Shown: positions 1-9,292, counted from the stretch's first letter. The stretch is DNA of 64,000 bases from Ancylobacter lacus (GCF_018390635.1 NZ_JAHBGE010000074.1:31975-95974), one strand, 5' to 3'. Notes: generated by a model from the letters alone, not told the origin. A program made the numbers and translations.

Positions 1-118
1 CGGCTTCGACCGGGCCGGAGTCTTTACAGCACGCGGCCTCCGGCGGCGCCCGGCTTCGACCGGGCCGGAGTCTTTGCAGCACGCGGCCTCCGGCGGCGCC
101 CGGCTTCGCCCGGGCCGG
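1..118. repeat. 50-bp tandem direct repeat at the window edge
   Basis: Positions 1-50 and 51-100 are two copies of one 50-bp unit differing at a single base (position 26 of the unit, A versus G). A third, partial and more diverged copy runs 101-118. The array touches the left edge, so more copies may lie outside. It sits downstream of the oxyR stop codon and has no recognisable coding content. Confidence 0.9.
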
Positions 119-155
119 AATCGTCGCAAACCGGCCGAAAGCTCCGCTCCGCCCC

Positions 156-1085
156 TCAGGCCGAGAGCACCGCAGGCTCCGGCTCGATGCGGTGAACCCC
201 GCGGCATTGCCGCACCAGCCGCGCCAGCGCCTCGATGTTCGGCCCGCGCGGCGCGGCGCGGCGCCAGACGAGCCCCACCTCGCGCCGCGGTTCCGGCTCG
301 GCGAAGCGCAGCAGCCGCACCCGTGGATCGGCCGTGCCCTCGGTGTCGACGAAGATCTGCGGCAGCAGGGTGATGCCCTGCCCGTTGGCGACGAGCTGCA
401 CGATGGTGGTGAGGCTGGTGGCGCCATAGGAGCGCAGCTGCCGGGGATCGAGCTTGGCGCACACCTTCAGCGCCTGGTCGCGCAGGCAGTGCCCGTCCTC
501 CAGCAGCAGCAGGTCCTTGTGCTCCAGAAGATCGGGATGGGCGATGGTGTGCCCGGCCATCGGCCCGGCCGCCGCCACCGCGAGCAGGAACGGGTCGGAG
601 AACAGCGGCACCGCGCACAATTCGGCGTGATCGACCGGCAGGCTGAGAATGACGGCGTCGAGTTCGCCGGCCAGCAGCTCGGTGGTGAGAATGTCGGTCT
701 GGGTCTCGCGCAGCGCCAGTTCGAGACCGGGAAACTCGGCGCGGGCGAGCGGCAGCAGCCGGGGCAGCAGGAAGGGCGCGATGGACGGGATGATGCCGAG
801 CCGGAAGCGGCCTTCCAGCACCCGGCCATGGGCGCTGGCCGCCGCCTCGAGGTCGGCCACCGCGAGCAGGATGGCGCGGGCGCGCTCCGCGGTCTCCTGC
901 CCGGCGCCGGTGAGCCGCACCCCGTCGCGCCCGCGCTCGATCAGGGTGACGCCAAGTTCGGCCTCCATCTCGCGAAGCTGCATCGACAGGGCGGGCTGGG
1001 TGACGGCGCAGGCCTCCGCCGCCCGGCCGAAATGGCGGGTGCGGGCCAGCGCATCGAGATAGCGCATCTGGCGCAAGGTGATCAT
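156..1085 (-). CDS. oxyR: Hydrogen peroxide-sensing LysR-type activator OxyR
   Basis: Redox-sensing transcription activator of the peroxide stress response. The 309-residue length is normal for the family. An N-terminal LysR winged helix occupies about residues 1-60 and a substrate-binding-like domain about 90-300. The sensing cysteine pair is present as C200 and C209 in GHCLRDQALKVC, nine residues apart as for C199/C208 of E. coli OxyR, which separates it from other LysR proteins. It is divergent from catalase katA with 105 bp between start codons, the classic arrangement for a regulator and its target. Start ATG at 1085; the Shine-Dalgarno is weak. Confidence 0.95.
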   Translation of the reverse strand: MITLRQMRYLDALARTRHFGRAAEACAVTQPALSMQLREMEAELGVTLIERGRDGVRLTGAGQETAERARAILLAVADLEAAASAHGRVLEGRFRLGIIPSIAPFLLPRLLPLARAEFPGLELALRETQTDILTTELLAGELDAVILSLPVDHAELCAVPLFSDPFLLAVAAAGPMAGHTIAHPDLLEHKDLLLLEDGHCLRDQALKVCAKLDPRQLRSYGATSLTTIVQLVANGQGITLLPQIFVDTEGTADPRVRLLRFAEPEPRREVGLVWRRAAPRGPNIEALARLVRQCRGVHRIEPEPAVLSA

Positions 1086-1190
1086 GCGATCAGACTAACT
1101 TATCGTTTATGGGAAGCAATCTGATTTGATCTTATCGTCACCTCTGGTCATTATGCTACCCGCTTCGGCCGCCCCGGGAGGTGGCCGCGC
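1086..1190. promoter_or_regulatory. oxyR-katA divergent promoter region, candidate OxyR operator
   Basis: This is the only AT-richer stretch between the two genes. The octamer CTTATCGT occurs at 1099-1106 and again at 1131-1138, 32 bp apart, about three helical turns, as expected for a tetrameric regulator lying on one DNA face. OxyR binding here is inferred from position and spacing; the match to the E. coli ATAG-type consensus is loose. Confidence 0.5.
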
Positions 1191-2675
1191 ATGAGGGAGA
1201 AGAGCATGACCCGTCCGACGCTGACGACGACCGCCGGCGCCCCCGTCGCCGACAACCAGAACTCCATCACGGCCGGTGCGCGCGGTCCGGTTCTGCTGCA
1301 GGACTACCAGCTCATCGAGAAGCTGGCCCACCAGAACCGCGAGCGCATCCCCGAGCGCGTGGTGCACGCCAAGGGCTGGGGCGCCTTCGGCACCCTGACC
1401 GTGACCAATGACATCACCAAGTACACCCGCGCCAAGGTGTTTTCCGAAGTCGGCAAGAAGACGGAGCTGATCGCCCGCTTCTCCACCGTCGCCGGCGAGC
1501 TGGGCGCGGCGGACGCCGAGCGCGACGTGCGCGGCTTCGCGGTGAAGTTCTACACCGAGGAAGGCAACTGGGACCTCGTCGGTAACAACACCCCGGTGTT
1601 CTTCGTCCGCGACCCGCTGAAGTTCCCCGACTTCATCCACACCCAGAAGCGCCACCCCAAGAGCAATCTGCGCTCGCCCACCGCGATGTGGGACTTCTGG
1701 TCGCTCTCGCCGGAGAGCCTGCACCAGGTCACCATCCTGTTCTCGGATCGCGGCCTGCCCACCGATGTGCGCCACATCAACGGCTATGGCTCGCACACCT
1801 TCTCCTTCATCAACGCCGCCAATGAGCGGTTCTGGGTGAAGTTCCACTTCAAGACCCAGCAGGGCCACCGCCACTGGACCAACGCCGAGGCGGCGGAAGT
1901 CATCGGCCGCACCCGCGAATCCACCCAGGAAGACCTGTTCTCCGCCATCGAGAACGGCGAGTTCCCGAAGTGGACGCTGCATGTGCAGGTGATGCCGGAA
2001 GCCGACGCCGAGAAGACCCCCTACAACCCCTTCGACCTCACCAAGGTGTGGCCGCATGGCGACTATCCGCTGATCGAGGTCGGCGTGATGGAGCTGAACC
2101 GCAACGCCGAGAACTACTTCGCCGAGATCGAGCAGGTGGCGATGTCGCCTTCCAACATCGTGCCCGGCATCGGCTTCTCGCCGGACAAGATGCTGCAGGC
2201 CCGCATCTTCTCCTATGCCGACGCCCATCGCTACCGCATCGGCACGCATTACGAGGCGCTCCCGGTGAACCAGCCGAAGTGCCCGGTGCATCACTACCAC
2301 AAGGACGGCTCCATGCGGTTCTTCGAGCCGAAGACCGGCACGGCCGACGCCTTTTACGAGCCGAACTCCTTCGACGGCCCGGTCCAGAACCCGGCCTTCG
2401 CCGAGCCGCCGCTGGCGATTTCCGGCGACGCCGCCCGCTACGACCACCGCGTCGGCAATGACGACTACACCCAGCCGGGCAACCTGTTCCGGCTGATGAA
2501 CGAGGAGCAGCGCGAGCGGCTGATGGACAACCTCGTCGCCTCCATGGGCGGGGTGCCGGAGTTCATCCTGAAGCGGCAGATCGCGCATTTCTACAAGGCC
2601 GACCCCCGCTACGGCGAGGGTGTCGCCCGCCGCCTCGGAATCAGCCTCGACGGCACCGCCGCCGCCGCGGAGTGA
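1191..2675 (+). CDS. katA: Monofunctional haem catalase
   Basis: Disproportionates hydrogen peroxide to water and oxygen. 494 residues fits the small-subunit (clade 3) catalases. The distal-histidine motif is [13 protein letters not shown] with H59, and the proximal haem-ligand motif is [12 protein letters not shown] with Y342. The start at 1191 has GGGAGG nine bases upstream. A second ATG at 1206 gives MTRPTLTT and also has a purine-rich site, so the true N-terminus could be five residues shorter. It is divergent from oxyR, so peroxide induction through OxyR is the likely control. Confidence 0.95.
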   Translation: MREKSMTRPTLTTTAGAPVADNQNSITAGARGPVLLQDYQLIEKLAHQNRERIPERVVHAKGWGAFGTLTVTNDITKYTRAKVFSEVGKKTELIARFSTVAGELGAADAERDVRGFAVKFYTEEGNWDLVGNNTPVFFVRDPLKFPDFIHTQKRHPKSNLRSPTAMWDFWSLSPESLHQVTILFSDRGLPTDVRHINGYGSHTFSFINAANERFWVKFHFKTQQGHRHWTNAEAAEVIGRTRESTQEDLFSAIENGEFPKWTLHVQVMPEADAEKTPYNPFDLTKVWPHGDYPLIEVGVMELNRNAENYFAEIEQVAMSPSNIVPGIGFSPDKMLQARIFSYADAHRYRIGTHYEALPVNQPKCPVHHYHKDGSMRFFEPKTGTADAFYEPNSFDGPVQNPAFAEPPLAISGDAARYDHRVGNDDYTQPGNLFRLMNEEQRERLMDNLVASMGGVPEFILKRQIAHFYKADPRYGEGVARRLGISLDGTAAAAE

Positions 2676-2793
2676 CGCCGCGCACGCCTGCGCGGCGCGG
2701 CCCGACCGGCCGCGCCGCCTGCCGGTCCCGGTGCCCCACGCGCCGGGACCGATGACCGGGAAGAAAACCCTCCCTCGACCCGGCCGTCGGGGC

Positions 2794-2821
2794 GGGCGGC
2801 GGACCTTGCTCCGCCGCCCGT
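2794..2821 (+). terminator. Stem-loop downstream of katA
   Basis: A perfect 11-bp stem (2794-2804 with 2811-2821) closes a six-base loop. There is no T-run after it, so it may only be a 3'-end stabilising hairpin or a weak terminator. It lies in the 252-bp gap between katA and the ABC-F gene, which otherwise shows only GC-rich non-coding sequence. Confidence 0.4.
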
Positions 2822-2927
2822 ACCCGATCCTTGCCGCCCCGGGCATACCGCGCCGTGCGCCGTCGCGGTGCGGGCGCCGGCGGTTTCTGCCTCTTGCCGG
2901 CCGCCGGGCCACGGGGCACAAGACGGC

Positions 2928-4805
2928 ATGATCATCTTCGACGACATCTCGCTCCGCCTTGCCGGGCGGCTTCTCATCGATCACGCCTCGGCCACCGTGC
3001 CGACCGGCGCGCGGGTCGGGCTGGTGGGGCGCAACGGCGCGGGAAAGACGACGCTGTTCCGCGCCATCACCGGCGAGCTGGCGCTGGAAACCGGGCAGGT
3101 GCGCCTGCCGGCCCGCGCCCGCATCGGCCAGGTGGCGCAGGAGGCGCCGGCCGGCCCGGAGAAGCTGATCGACATCGTGCTCGCCGCCGACACCGAGCGG
3201 GCCCGGCTGATGGAGGAGCGCGAAAGCGCGCACGACCCCGACCGGATCGGCGAGATCGAGCTGCGGCTGGCCGATATCGGCGCCCATGCCGCACCCGCCC
3301 GCGCCGCCCGCATCCTCGCCGGGCTCGGCTTCGACGAGGCGGCGCAGGCGCGGCCCTCCTCGGAATTTTCCGGCGGCTGGCGGATGCGGGTGGCGCTGGC
3401 GGCCATTCTTTTCGCCGAGCCGGACCTGCTGCTGCTGGACGAGCCGACCAACTATCTCGACCTCGAAGGCACGCTGTGGCTGCAGGACTACCTCGCCCGC
3501 TACCCCCACACCATCCTGCTCATCAGCCACGACCGCGACCTGCTCAACACCTCGGTCGATTCGATCCTGCATCTGGAGCGCAGCCGACTGACCCTGTGGC
3601 GCGGCGGCTATGATTCCTTCGAGCGGCAGCGCCGGGAAAAGCTGGTGCTCGACCAGAAGCAGCGCACCAAGCAGGAAGCCAAGCGCAAGCACATGGAAGC
3701 CTTCGTCGAGCGCTTCCGCGCCAAGGCGACCAAGGCGCGGCAGGCGCAATCGCGGCTGAAGGCGCTCGCCCGGCTGGCGCCGCTGGAGGACATTCCCGGC
3801 GAGGAGCCGGCGGCGATCTCGATCCGCCACCCCGAGCGCATTCCCTCCCCGCCGATCCTGGTGCTGGAGGACGTCGCCACCGGCTACGATCCTGGCCGGG
3901 CGATCCTGCGCGGGCTCAACCTGCGCATCGACCATGACGACCGCATCGCGCTGCTCGGCCCGAACGGCAACGGCAAATCGACCTTCGCCAAGCTGCTGGC
4001 CGACCGGCTGCCGGCGCAGCGCGGCCGGCTGGTGCGCGCCAGCGGGCTGAAGGTGGCCTATCTCGCCCAGCACCAGCTCGACGAGCTGCACGCCGACCAG
4101 AGCCCTTACGAGCATGTCCGCGCCCTGATGCCGGACGCGCCGGAGGCGAAGGTGCGCGCCCGCGCCGCCGAAATGGGCTTTTCCGGCGCGGCGGCCGACA
4201 CCCGCATCGCCGCCCTTTCCGGCGGCGAGAAGGCCCGGCTGCTGCTCGGCCTCTCCACCTTCGAGGGGCCGCACCTGCTGATCCTCGACGAGCCGACCAA
4301 CCATCTCGACATCGCGGCGCGGCAGGCGCTGATCGAGGCGATCAACGATTTTCCCGGCGCCGTCATCCTGGTGAGCCACGACCGCACCCTGCTCGACGCC
4401 TGCGCCGAGCGGCTCTGGCGGGTCGGCGGCGGCACCATCGCACCCTATGAGGGCGATCTCGACGATTACCGCCGCGAGGTGCTCGGCAGCGGCGCGGGGG
4501 CCGGCGGCGCGGCGAAGGCCGCGGGTTCCGAGCGCCGGCAGGAGCGGCAGGCCGCGGCGGAGCGCCGGGCGGAGCTGGCGCCGCTGCGCAAGCAGCTGAA
4601 GGACACCGAGGCCGCCATCGCCCGGCTGGAAAAGCAGATGGCCGCGCTCGACGCCGAGCTGGCGGCGCCCGATCTGTATGCCCGCGACCCCGCCAAGGCG
4701 ACCCGGCTGGCCAAGCAGCGCGCCGAGGCCGCCGAGGCGCTGGGGCGGCTGGAAGAGAACTGGCTCGACCTCTCGGCAAGGCTGGAGGAGGCGCAGAGCG
4801 CCTGA
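2928..4805 (+). CDS. ABC-F family ATPase (Uup/YheS type)
   Basis: Soluble protein of 625 residues with two ABC nucleotide-binding domains and no membrane domain, so it is an ABC-F translation or ribosome-associated factor and not a transporter subunit. Walker A motifs are GRNGAGKTT (K40) and GPNGNGKST (K350). Signatures are SGGWRMRVA and SGGEKARLL, and both Walker B motifs read LLLDEPTN or LILDEPTN. A charged interdomain linker (about 230-290) and a C-terminal Ala/Glu/Arg-rich coiled coil (about 540-620) fit Uup or YheS relatives. An ATG at 2928 gives the standard MIIFDDIS start; longer upstream frames add only low-complexity sequence. Its stop codon lies inside a heptamer array. Confidence 0.93.
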   Translation: MIIFDDISLRLAGRLLIDHASATVPTGARVGLVGRNGAGKTTLFRAITGELALETGQVRLPARARIGQVAQEAPAGPEKLIDIVLAADTERARLMEERESAHDPDRIGEIELRLADIGAHAAPARAARILAGLGFDEAAQARPSSEFSGGWRMRVALAAILFAEPDLLLLDEPTNYLDLEGTLWLQDYLARYPHTILLISHDRDLLNTSVDSILHLERSRLTLWRGGYDSFERQRREKLVLDQKQRTKQEAKRKHMEAFVERFRAKATKARQAQSRLKALARLAPLEDIPGEEPAAISIRHPERIPSPPILVLEDVATGYDPGRAILRGLNLRIDHDDRIALLGPNGNGKSTFAKLLADRLPAQRGRLVRASGLKVAYLAQHQLDELHADQSPYEHVRALMPDAPEAKVRARAAEMGFSGAAADTRIAALSGGEKARLLLGLSTFEGPHLLILDEPTNHLDIAARQALIEAINDFPGAVILVSHDRTLLDACAERLWRVGGGTIAPYEGDLDDYRREVLGSGAGAGGAAKAAGSERRQERQAAAERRAELAPLRKQLKDTEAAIARLEKQMAALDAELAAPDLYARDPAKATRLAKQRAEAAEALGRLEENWLDLSARLEEAQSA

Positions 4806-4855
4806 CGCCTGACGCCTGAAGCCTGAAGCCTGAAGCCTGAAGCCTGAAGCCTGAC
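4800..4855. repeat. Heptamer tandem array (GCCTGAM, 8 units)
   Basis: Eight consecutive 7-bp units occupy 4800-4855: two GCCTGAC, five GCCTGAA, then one GCCTGAC. The TGA stop of the ABC-F gene (4803-4805) falls in the first unit. Perfect short repeats of this kind are prone to replication slippage. Confidence 0.95.
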
Positions 4856-4969
4856 GGCAGGGTGCGTGGTCGGCACCGGCGGCGCGAGGCCCGGGATGTC
4901 GCGCGCCCGGAGGCGGACCGCCACCGATACCCCTCCCCTGAATGGGCGGAACGGCGCGGCCCTGAAAGG

Positions 4970-5018
4970 GCATGGCCGGAAGGGTGCGGCATGGCCGGAA
5001 GGGTGCGGCATGGCCGGG
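4970..5018. repeat. 19-bp tandem repeat
   Basis: Two identical 19-bp units at 4970-4988 and 4989-5007 are followed by an 11-bp partial unit to 5018. The unit begins GCATGGCCGGAAGGG. It lies between the heptamer array and the 17-bp array. Confidence 0.9.
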
Positions 5019-5046
5019 CCTGCGATCGGCGACGGGCGCGACCCGC

Positions 5047-5230
5047 GCGCGGAAGCCGATCTCTCGCGGAAGCCGATCTTGCGCGGAAGCCGATCTTGCG
5101 CGGAAGCCCATCTCGCGCGGAAGCCCATCTCGCGCGGAAGCCCATCTCGCTCGGAAGCCCATCTCGCTCGGAAGCGATCTTGCCCGGCAGCGATCTCGCG
5201 CGGAAGCCGTCTCGCACGGAAGCCGAACGT
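5047..5230. repeat. 17/16-bp minisatellite, 11 units
   Basis: The core GGAAGC(C/G) recurs at 5051, 5068, 5085, 5102, 5119, 5136, 5153 and 5170 (period 17), then at 5186, 5202 and 5218 (period 16). Consensus is roughly GCGCGGAAGCC(G/C)ATCT(T/C). Several plus-strand frames stay open through it, but the period is not a multiple of three and no known domain appears. With the two preceding arrays it fills most of the 614-bp gap between the ABC-F and porin genes. Confidence 0.93.
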
Positions 5231-5351
5231 CGCGCCGCCTCCGCTCTCGCGGGGTAGCGCATCGCGCGCCGCGATATGACCGCCTTTGAAAGCCGCGTGG
5301 CGCGGATCGCGCCGCCCATGCCATCGCGCGCAGATCGCGCGACGCAGAACG

Positions 5352-5374
5352 GGGGCTTTTCAACAGAAAAGCCC
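5352..5374. other. Hairpin competing with the porin terminator
   Basis: GGGGCTTTT (5352-5360) is a perfect complement of AAAAGCCCC (5367-5374 plus the adjoining A), with a short loop. Its right arm overlaps the left arm of the stem at 5370-5392, so the two hairpins cannot form together in one transcript. Confidence 0.6.
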
Positions 5375-5392
5375 CGGCGCAAGGCCGGGGCT
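5370..5392 (-). terminator. Rho-independent terminator of the porin gene
   Basis: On the minus strand a 9-bp GC-rich stem AGCCCCGGC/GCCGGGGCT (arms 5384-5392 and 5370-5378) with a five-base loop is followed by TTTT. It lies 28 bp beyond the porin stop codon. Confidence 0.85.
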
Positions 5393-5419
5393 TCCCTTGG
5401 AACCTGACGGATCAGGTGA

Positions 5420-6709
5420 TCAGAAGGCGCGCTTGGCCGAGAAGGTCACGCGGTTCTGGGTGTAGTCGAGCGAGGACGAACCACCGGTCTGGCCGAAGTC
5501 GTACTGGGCGTCGAGGTAGTCGTACTGCAGGACCAGGGTCAGACCCTTAACCGGCTGCCAGCCGATGTTGGCGCCGACGTTGTAGCCGGTCCAGGAGGCA
5601 GTGCCGTCGAAGTCGTAGGACGAACCGGAGCCGCTGGCGACGTCGAAGGTGTCCGACTCGCTGTAGCTGCCGACCACGCTGGTGAACACGGTCGGGGTCC
5701 AGTAGTGCTGCAGAGCGCCACCGATGTACCAGGTGGAGACCGCGTTGCCCGAAGAGTCGACTTCCGGAACGTAGTCGCCGAGGCCGGTGTAACCAACCGC
5801 GCCGGAGGCATAAGCGCCTTCGATGTAGAGGGTGGTGGTCTCAGCGATGTCGAAGCGCACGCCAGCCAGGAAGGCCCAGCCGCTGCTGTCCTGGGACTGG
5901 ATGCCCTCGAGCTGCTGCAGGTCGTGATACGCGCCGGAGAGCTTCAGAGCGCCCCAGGTGCCTTCGTAGGCAACGTTCGCGACGATGTCCGGAACGGTCT
6001 GGTTGTCGTTCTCGGTGGGGGTCCAGTAAACGTAGTCGTAGGACGCCTCACGAGCATAGCCGTCTTCGACCGACAGGGTGGCCGAGAAGCCGTTGCCGAA
6101 GTCAGCGGTGTACGACACCAGGTTGGTGGTGGTGTCGGAGTAGAAGGCGCCCGGCTGAATGCCGTACCAGAAGTCGCCCGCCCAGAAGTCGAACGCCGAG
6201 GTGGCGCGACCGAAGGTGAAGCCAGCGAACTGGATGTAGGCGTACTTCAGCTCGGTCGAGGTGCCCGAACGCCCGCCGTAATCAGACGTGGTGGGGGTCT
6301 GGTCGTTCGAGAACTCGTTCGCGATACCGCCGGTGTTGCCGTAGGTGAAGCGAGCTTCGATGTAGGAGCGCAGGGTGCCGTACTCGGTCTGGGTCCGGGC
6401 GTCGAGCTGGATCGCGCCGCGGGTCAGGAAGTAGGTCTCGGAACCGCTGTCCTTGTAGGTGCCGGCGGCATAGCCATCAGCGCCGGTGGTGACGAACTTG
6501 TTCTCGCCGCCGGTGGCGTAGGTGTCGGCCGTGACGTAACCACCGATCTTCAGGCAGGTGTCGGTGCCGGGAACGTAGTAGAAGCCCGCGCCATAGGTCG
6601 AGCAGATCTTCACGTACTCGGCAGCCTTCGCCTTCACAGGCAGATCGGCCGCCGCGGCAGTCCCGACCATCGCAAGCCCGGCGACGGAGCCGAGCAGCAC
6701 ATTCTTCAT
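5420..6709 (-). CDS. Outer-membrane porin, Porin_2 family (Omp2/RopA-like)
   Basis: General diffusion porin of the outer membrane, 429 residues. A signal peptide (MKNVLLGSVAGLAMVGTAAA) is cleaved before ADLPVKA, a typical mature start for rhizobial porins. An early KICSTYGAGFYYVPGTDTC segment holds two cysteines and is followed by CLKIGGYV, the family hallmark. The chain ends VTFSAKRAF, with the C-terminal Phe used for beta-barrel assembly. An ATG at 6709 gives the correct signal peptide; an upstream in-frame TTG (6736) would add nine polar residues. Codon use and sequence are more conserved and less GC-rich than the neighbours, as expected for a highly expressed gene. Confidence 0.95.
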   Translation of the reverse strand: MKNVLLGSVAGLAMVGTAAAADLPVKAKAAEYVKICSTYGAGFYYVPGTDTCLKIGGYVTADTYATGGENKFVTTGADGYAAGTYKDSGSETYFLTRGAIQLDARTQTEYGTLRSYIEARFTYGNTGGIANEFSNDQTPTTSDYGGRSGTSTELKYAYIQFAGFTFGRATSAFDFWAGDFWYGIQPGAFYSDTTTNLVSYTADFGNGFSATLSVEDGYAREASYDYVYWTPTENDNQTVPDIVANVAYEGTWGALKLSGAYHDLQQLEGIQSQDSSGWAFLAGVRFDIAETTTLYIEGAYASGAVGYTGLGDYVPEVDSSGNAVSTWYIGGALQHYWTPTVFTSVVGSYSESDTFDVASGSGSSYDFDGTASWTGYNVGANIGWQPVKGLTLVLQYDYLDAQYDFGQTGGSSSLDYTQNRVTFSAKRAF

Positions 6710-7159
6710 GACCGTCTTCACTTCATTCTCCCCCAAATTGGACCAATGTTGGGTTTTCAGTTGTCAGGACCCACCGCACGTTGGGCACGGCATCCGCTGA
6801 TGATATTGTTTGAATCGATCTTGGGGCGCAAAGCCAAAGTGGCTCCCCACAGGGCTTTCGGGGCATTCAGCCACCGAGTGTTGCTGATGGGTCACAATTT
6901 CGAGACCCTCCCGGCTGTCCGCGAGGCCGCCACCCCGGCCCGCCGCAACCAAGTGTAAACAAAGGCTTAATCGCGCCGCGAACGTGGCGGCCGCAGCGCC
7001 GGGAATGATGGCCAAACGCCCGAGCGACACTGTGGTGAACCGGCACGGTGCCTGCGACGGGGACGCCTCCTGCCCCGCGCAACACCATGTCCGGCGGGCG
7101 GCGCGAGGCGGCCGGGCGCCGGGCGAGCGCAAGCCGCTGCGGCGCCACCGCACCGCCGG
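6710..7159. other. 450-bp intergenic region carrying the porin leader
   Basis: No gene is supported here. On the minus strand the region includes an AT-richer patch at about 6945-6975 (containing TTTGTTTACACTTGG), about 240 nt upstream of the porin ATG. This is the best place for the porin promoter and implies a long 5' untranslated leader. The half nearest holC (about 6980-7159) is GC-rich and shows nothing recognisable. Confidence 0.4.
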
Positions 7160-7606
7160 CTATTTGCGGCGCCAGCGGCCGTCCTCGCCCTGCTGCCAAT
7201 AGGAGACCTCGGCGCCCTGCGCCCGGGCGGCCCGCCAGTTCTCCCGGGCCCGGGCGGTCTGGTCGGGGTCGTTGCCGTCGAACACCAGCACGACCCGGAC
7301 ATAGGAAGCGACGTCGCCCAGTTCGGCGTCGTCGACGAGGAATCGCACCTGCGCGGCGTTGGGGTTGGCCGTGCCATCGGTGAGAATCACCGGGTGCAGC
7401 GCGGGCTCGGCCTCACGGTCGGTGCCGTGGGGCAGGAAGGAGGCGTCGTCATAGGTCCAGAGCAGATGGTCGAGCGCGTCGACCCGCTCGCGGGATGAGG
7501 CCTGCACCACGCAGCGCCAGCCCCGCTCCAGGCACTTCTCCAGAAGCTGGGGCAGCGCCTTTTCCAGCGGCTGGCGCTGCAGGTGATAGAAGAAGACCTC
7601 GCCCAT
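7160..7606 (-). CDS. holC: DNA polymerase III chi subunit
   Basis: Chi subunit of the clamp-loader complex, which links the replicase to single-strand binding protein. 148 residues, the usual length. Family features are the N-terminal EVFFYHLQRQPLEKALP, the central SRERVDALDHLLWTYDD, and the FLPHG and FDGNDPD motifs. It lies just downstream of pepA, the common alphaproteobacterial order. ATG codons at 7609 and 7606 are adjacent; 7606 gives MGEVFFY. The 192-bp gap to pepA is GC-rich and holds no gene. Confidence 0.92.
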   Translation of the reverse strand: MGEVFFYHLQRQPLEKALPQLLEKCLERGWRCVVQASSRERVDALDHLLWTYDDASFLPHGTDREAEPALHPVILTDGTANPNAAQVRFLVDDAELGDVASYVRVVLVFDGNDPDQTARARENWRAARAQGAEVSYWQQGEDGRWRRK

Positions 7607-7798
7607 CATCCCCGCCCGTCTTCATCCGCCCGCCCGGCGCCGCGCCGAGGGCGGCACCGCCTTCGCCGCCGCGGCTTCCGGCGTCGCGGCTCTGGCCGCC
7701 CCGGCCTTTCCCGGGCCGGAGCGTCCCGGCCCAAGGGCAGCCATGCCGGCCCATCCACCGGCATCGTGCCCGCGCGCCGCGGTCGTCGCGGCGGGGGC

Positions 7799-9292
7799 TC
7801 AGCCCTCGTAGTTCTCCGCCACCAGCCGGTCGAGCAGCCGCACACCCCAGCCGGAGGCCCAGCTCCGGTTGATGTCGGAGGCCGGCGAGGAGATCGCGGT
7901 GCCGGCGATGTCGAGATGCGCCCACGGCACGTCGCCGACGAATCGCTTGAGGAACTGGGCGGCGGTGATGGAACCGCCGAATCGGCCGCCGGTGTTCTTC
8001 ATGTCGGCGAATCGCGAATCGATCAGCTTGTCGTATTCGGGCGCCAGCGGCATGCGCCACACCTTCTCGCCGGTGGCGAGGCCCGCCTCGGTCAGCCGCG
8101 CCGCCAGCGCGTCGTCATTGGCGAAGAGGCCGGCATGTTCCTGGCCCAGCGCCACCATGATCGCGCCGGTGAGGGTGGCGAGGTCGATCATGAACTGCGG
8201 CTTGAAGCGGTCCTTGACGTACCAGAGCACGTCGCCGAGCACGAGGCGGCCCTCGGCGTCGGTGTTGATGATCTCGATGGTCTGGCCCGACATCGAGGTG
8301 ACGATGTCGCCGGGGCGCTGGGCGTTGCCGTCCGGCATGTTCTCGACGAGGCCGATGACGCCGACGGCGTTCACCTTGGCCTTGCGGCTGGCGAGGGCGT
8401 GCATCAGGCCGACCACGCAGGCGGCGCCGCCCATGTCGCCCTTCATGTCCTCCATGCCCGCGGCCTGCTTGATCGAGATGCCGCCGGTGTCGAACACCAC
8501 GCCCTTGCCGATGAAGGCGAGCGGGGCGACGCCTTCCTTGCCGCCGTCCCAGCGCATGACCACGACGCGGCTCTCCTGCTCGGAGCCCTGGCCGACGCCG
8601 AGCAGCGCGCCCATGCCGAGCTTCTTGAGCTGCTTCTCGTCCAGCACCTCGACCGCGACGCCGAGCTTGCTCAGCTCGCCGGCGCGGCGGGCGAACTCGG
8701 TCGGCGTCAGCACGTTGGCCGGCTCGTTCACGAGGTCGCGGGCGATGACGACGCCGTCGCCGACCCCCTCCCGCTTCTTCCAGGCCCGCTTGGCGGCGAC
8801 GTCATCCACCACGTGGAGGGTGACTTTCGGGCGCGCCGCCTGCTCCTCCGGCTTCTGCCGGGTCTTGTAGCGGTCGAAGGCATAGCCGCGCAGCCGCAGG
8901 CCCAGCGCGAATTCGGCGACCGCCTCCGGCGAGACCTCGACCTCCGGCAGCTCCAGCACCACCGCTACCTCCTTCGCCGCCGCCGGCAGCCGGCCCATCA
9001 GCGCGCCGCCGAGCTTCAGCCAGTCGAGCGGCTTCAGCTCCGCGGCCTTGCCGACGCCGAGCACGACGAGGCGCCCGGTCTCCAGCCCGGCCGGGGCCAC
9101 CAGCTCCAGCGCGCTGCCGGCCTTGCCCTCGAAGCGCTCCGAGGCCGCGGCGCGCGCCAGCAGGTCGCCGGTCGGCTCCAGCAGCGCGGCGGCGCCGGCG
9201 GAAAGCGCCAGCCCCTCCCCCGCCAGCACGACCGTGATCGCGCCCGGCGCGGCCGGAATCTTGGCAAAGCTGATCTTCATCGGGTCGGGCAT
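7799..9292 (-). CDS. pepA: Leucyl aminopeptidase (M17)
   Basis: Cytosolic dimetal aminopeptidase that removes N-terminal residues from peptides; relatives also act as DNA-binding proteins. About 497 residues. The family signature [12 protein letters not shown] is intact, and metal or catalytic segments [14 protein letters not shown] and DMKGDMGG are present. The start at 9292 (MPDPMKISF) has AAAAGG eight bases upstream; MKISF at 9280 is an alternative. It is divergent from lptF across 163 bp, a conserved pairing. Confidence 0.95.
   Translation of the reverse strand: MPDPMKISFAKIPAAPGAITVVLAGEGLALSAGAAALLEPTGDLLARAAASERFEGKAGSALELVAPAGLETGRLVVLGVGKAAELKPLDWLKLGGALMGRLPAAAKEVAVVLELPEVEVSPEAVAEFALGLRLRGYAFDRYKTRQKPEEQAARPKVTLHVVDDVAAKRAWKKREGVGDGVVIARDLVNEPANVLTPTEFARRAGELSKLGVAVEVLDEKQLKKLGMGALLGVGQGSEQESRVVVMRWDGGKEGVAPLAFIGKGVVFDTGGISIKQAAGMEDMKGDMGGAACVVGLMHALASRKAKVNAVGVIGLVENMPDGNAQRPGDIVTSMSGQTIEIINTDAEGRLVLGDVLWYVKDRFKPQFMIDLATLTGAIMVALGQEHAGLFANDDALAARLTEAGLATGEKVWRMPLAPEYDKLIDSRFADMKNTGGRFGGSITAAQFLKRFVGDVPWAHLDIAGTAISSPASDINRSWASGWGVRLLDRLVAENYEG

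Noticed and set aside
5047-5230. Possible CRISPR array
   Set aside because: Units are contiguous 16-17-bp repeats with no unique spacers, and no cas gene is present.
4862-5289. Small repeat proteins encoded across the 17-bp array
   Set aside because: All three plus frames are open only because of composition; no ribosome site, and the period is not a multiple of three.
1107-5363. A 1418-codon open frame on the minus strand
   Set aside because: It runs antisense through katA and the ABC-F gene and is Arg/Gly/Ala/Pro-rich with no domain; high GC content keeps such frames open.
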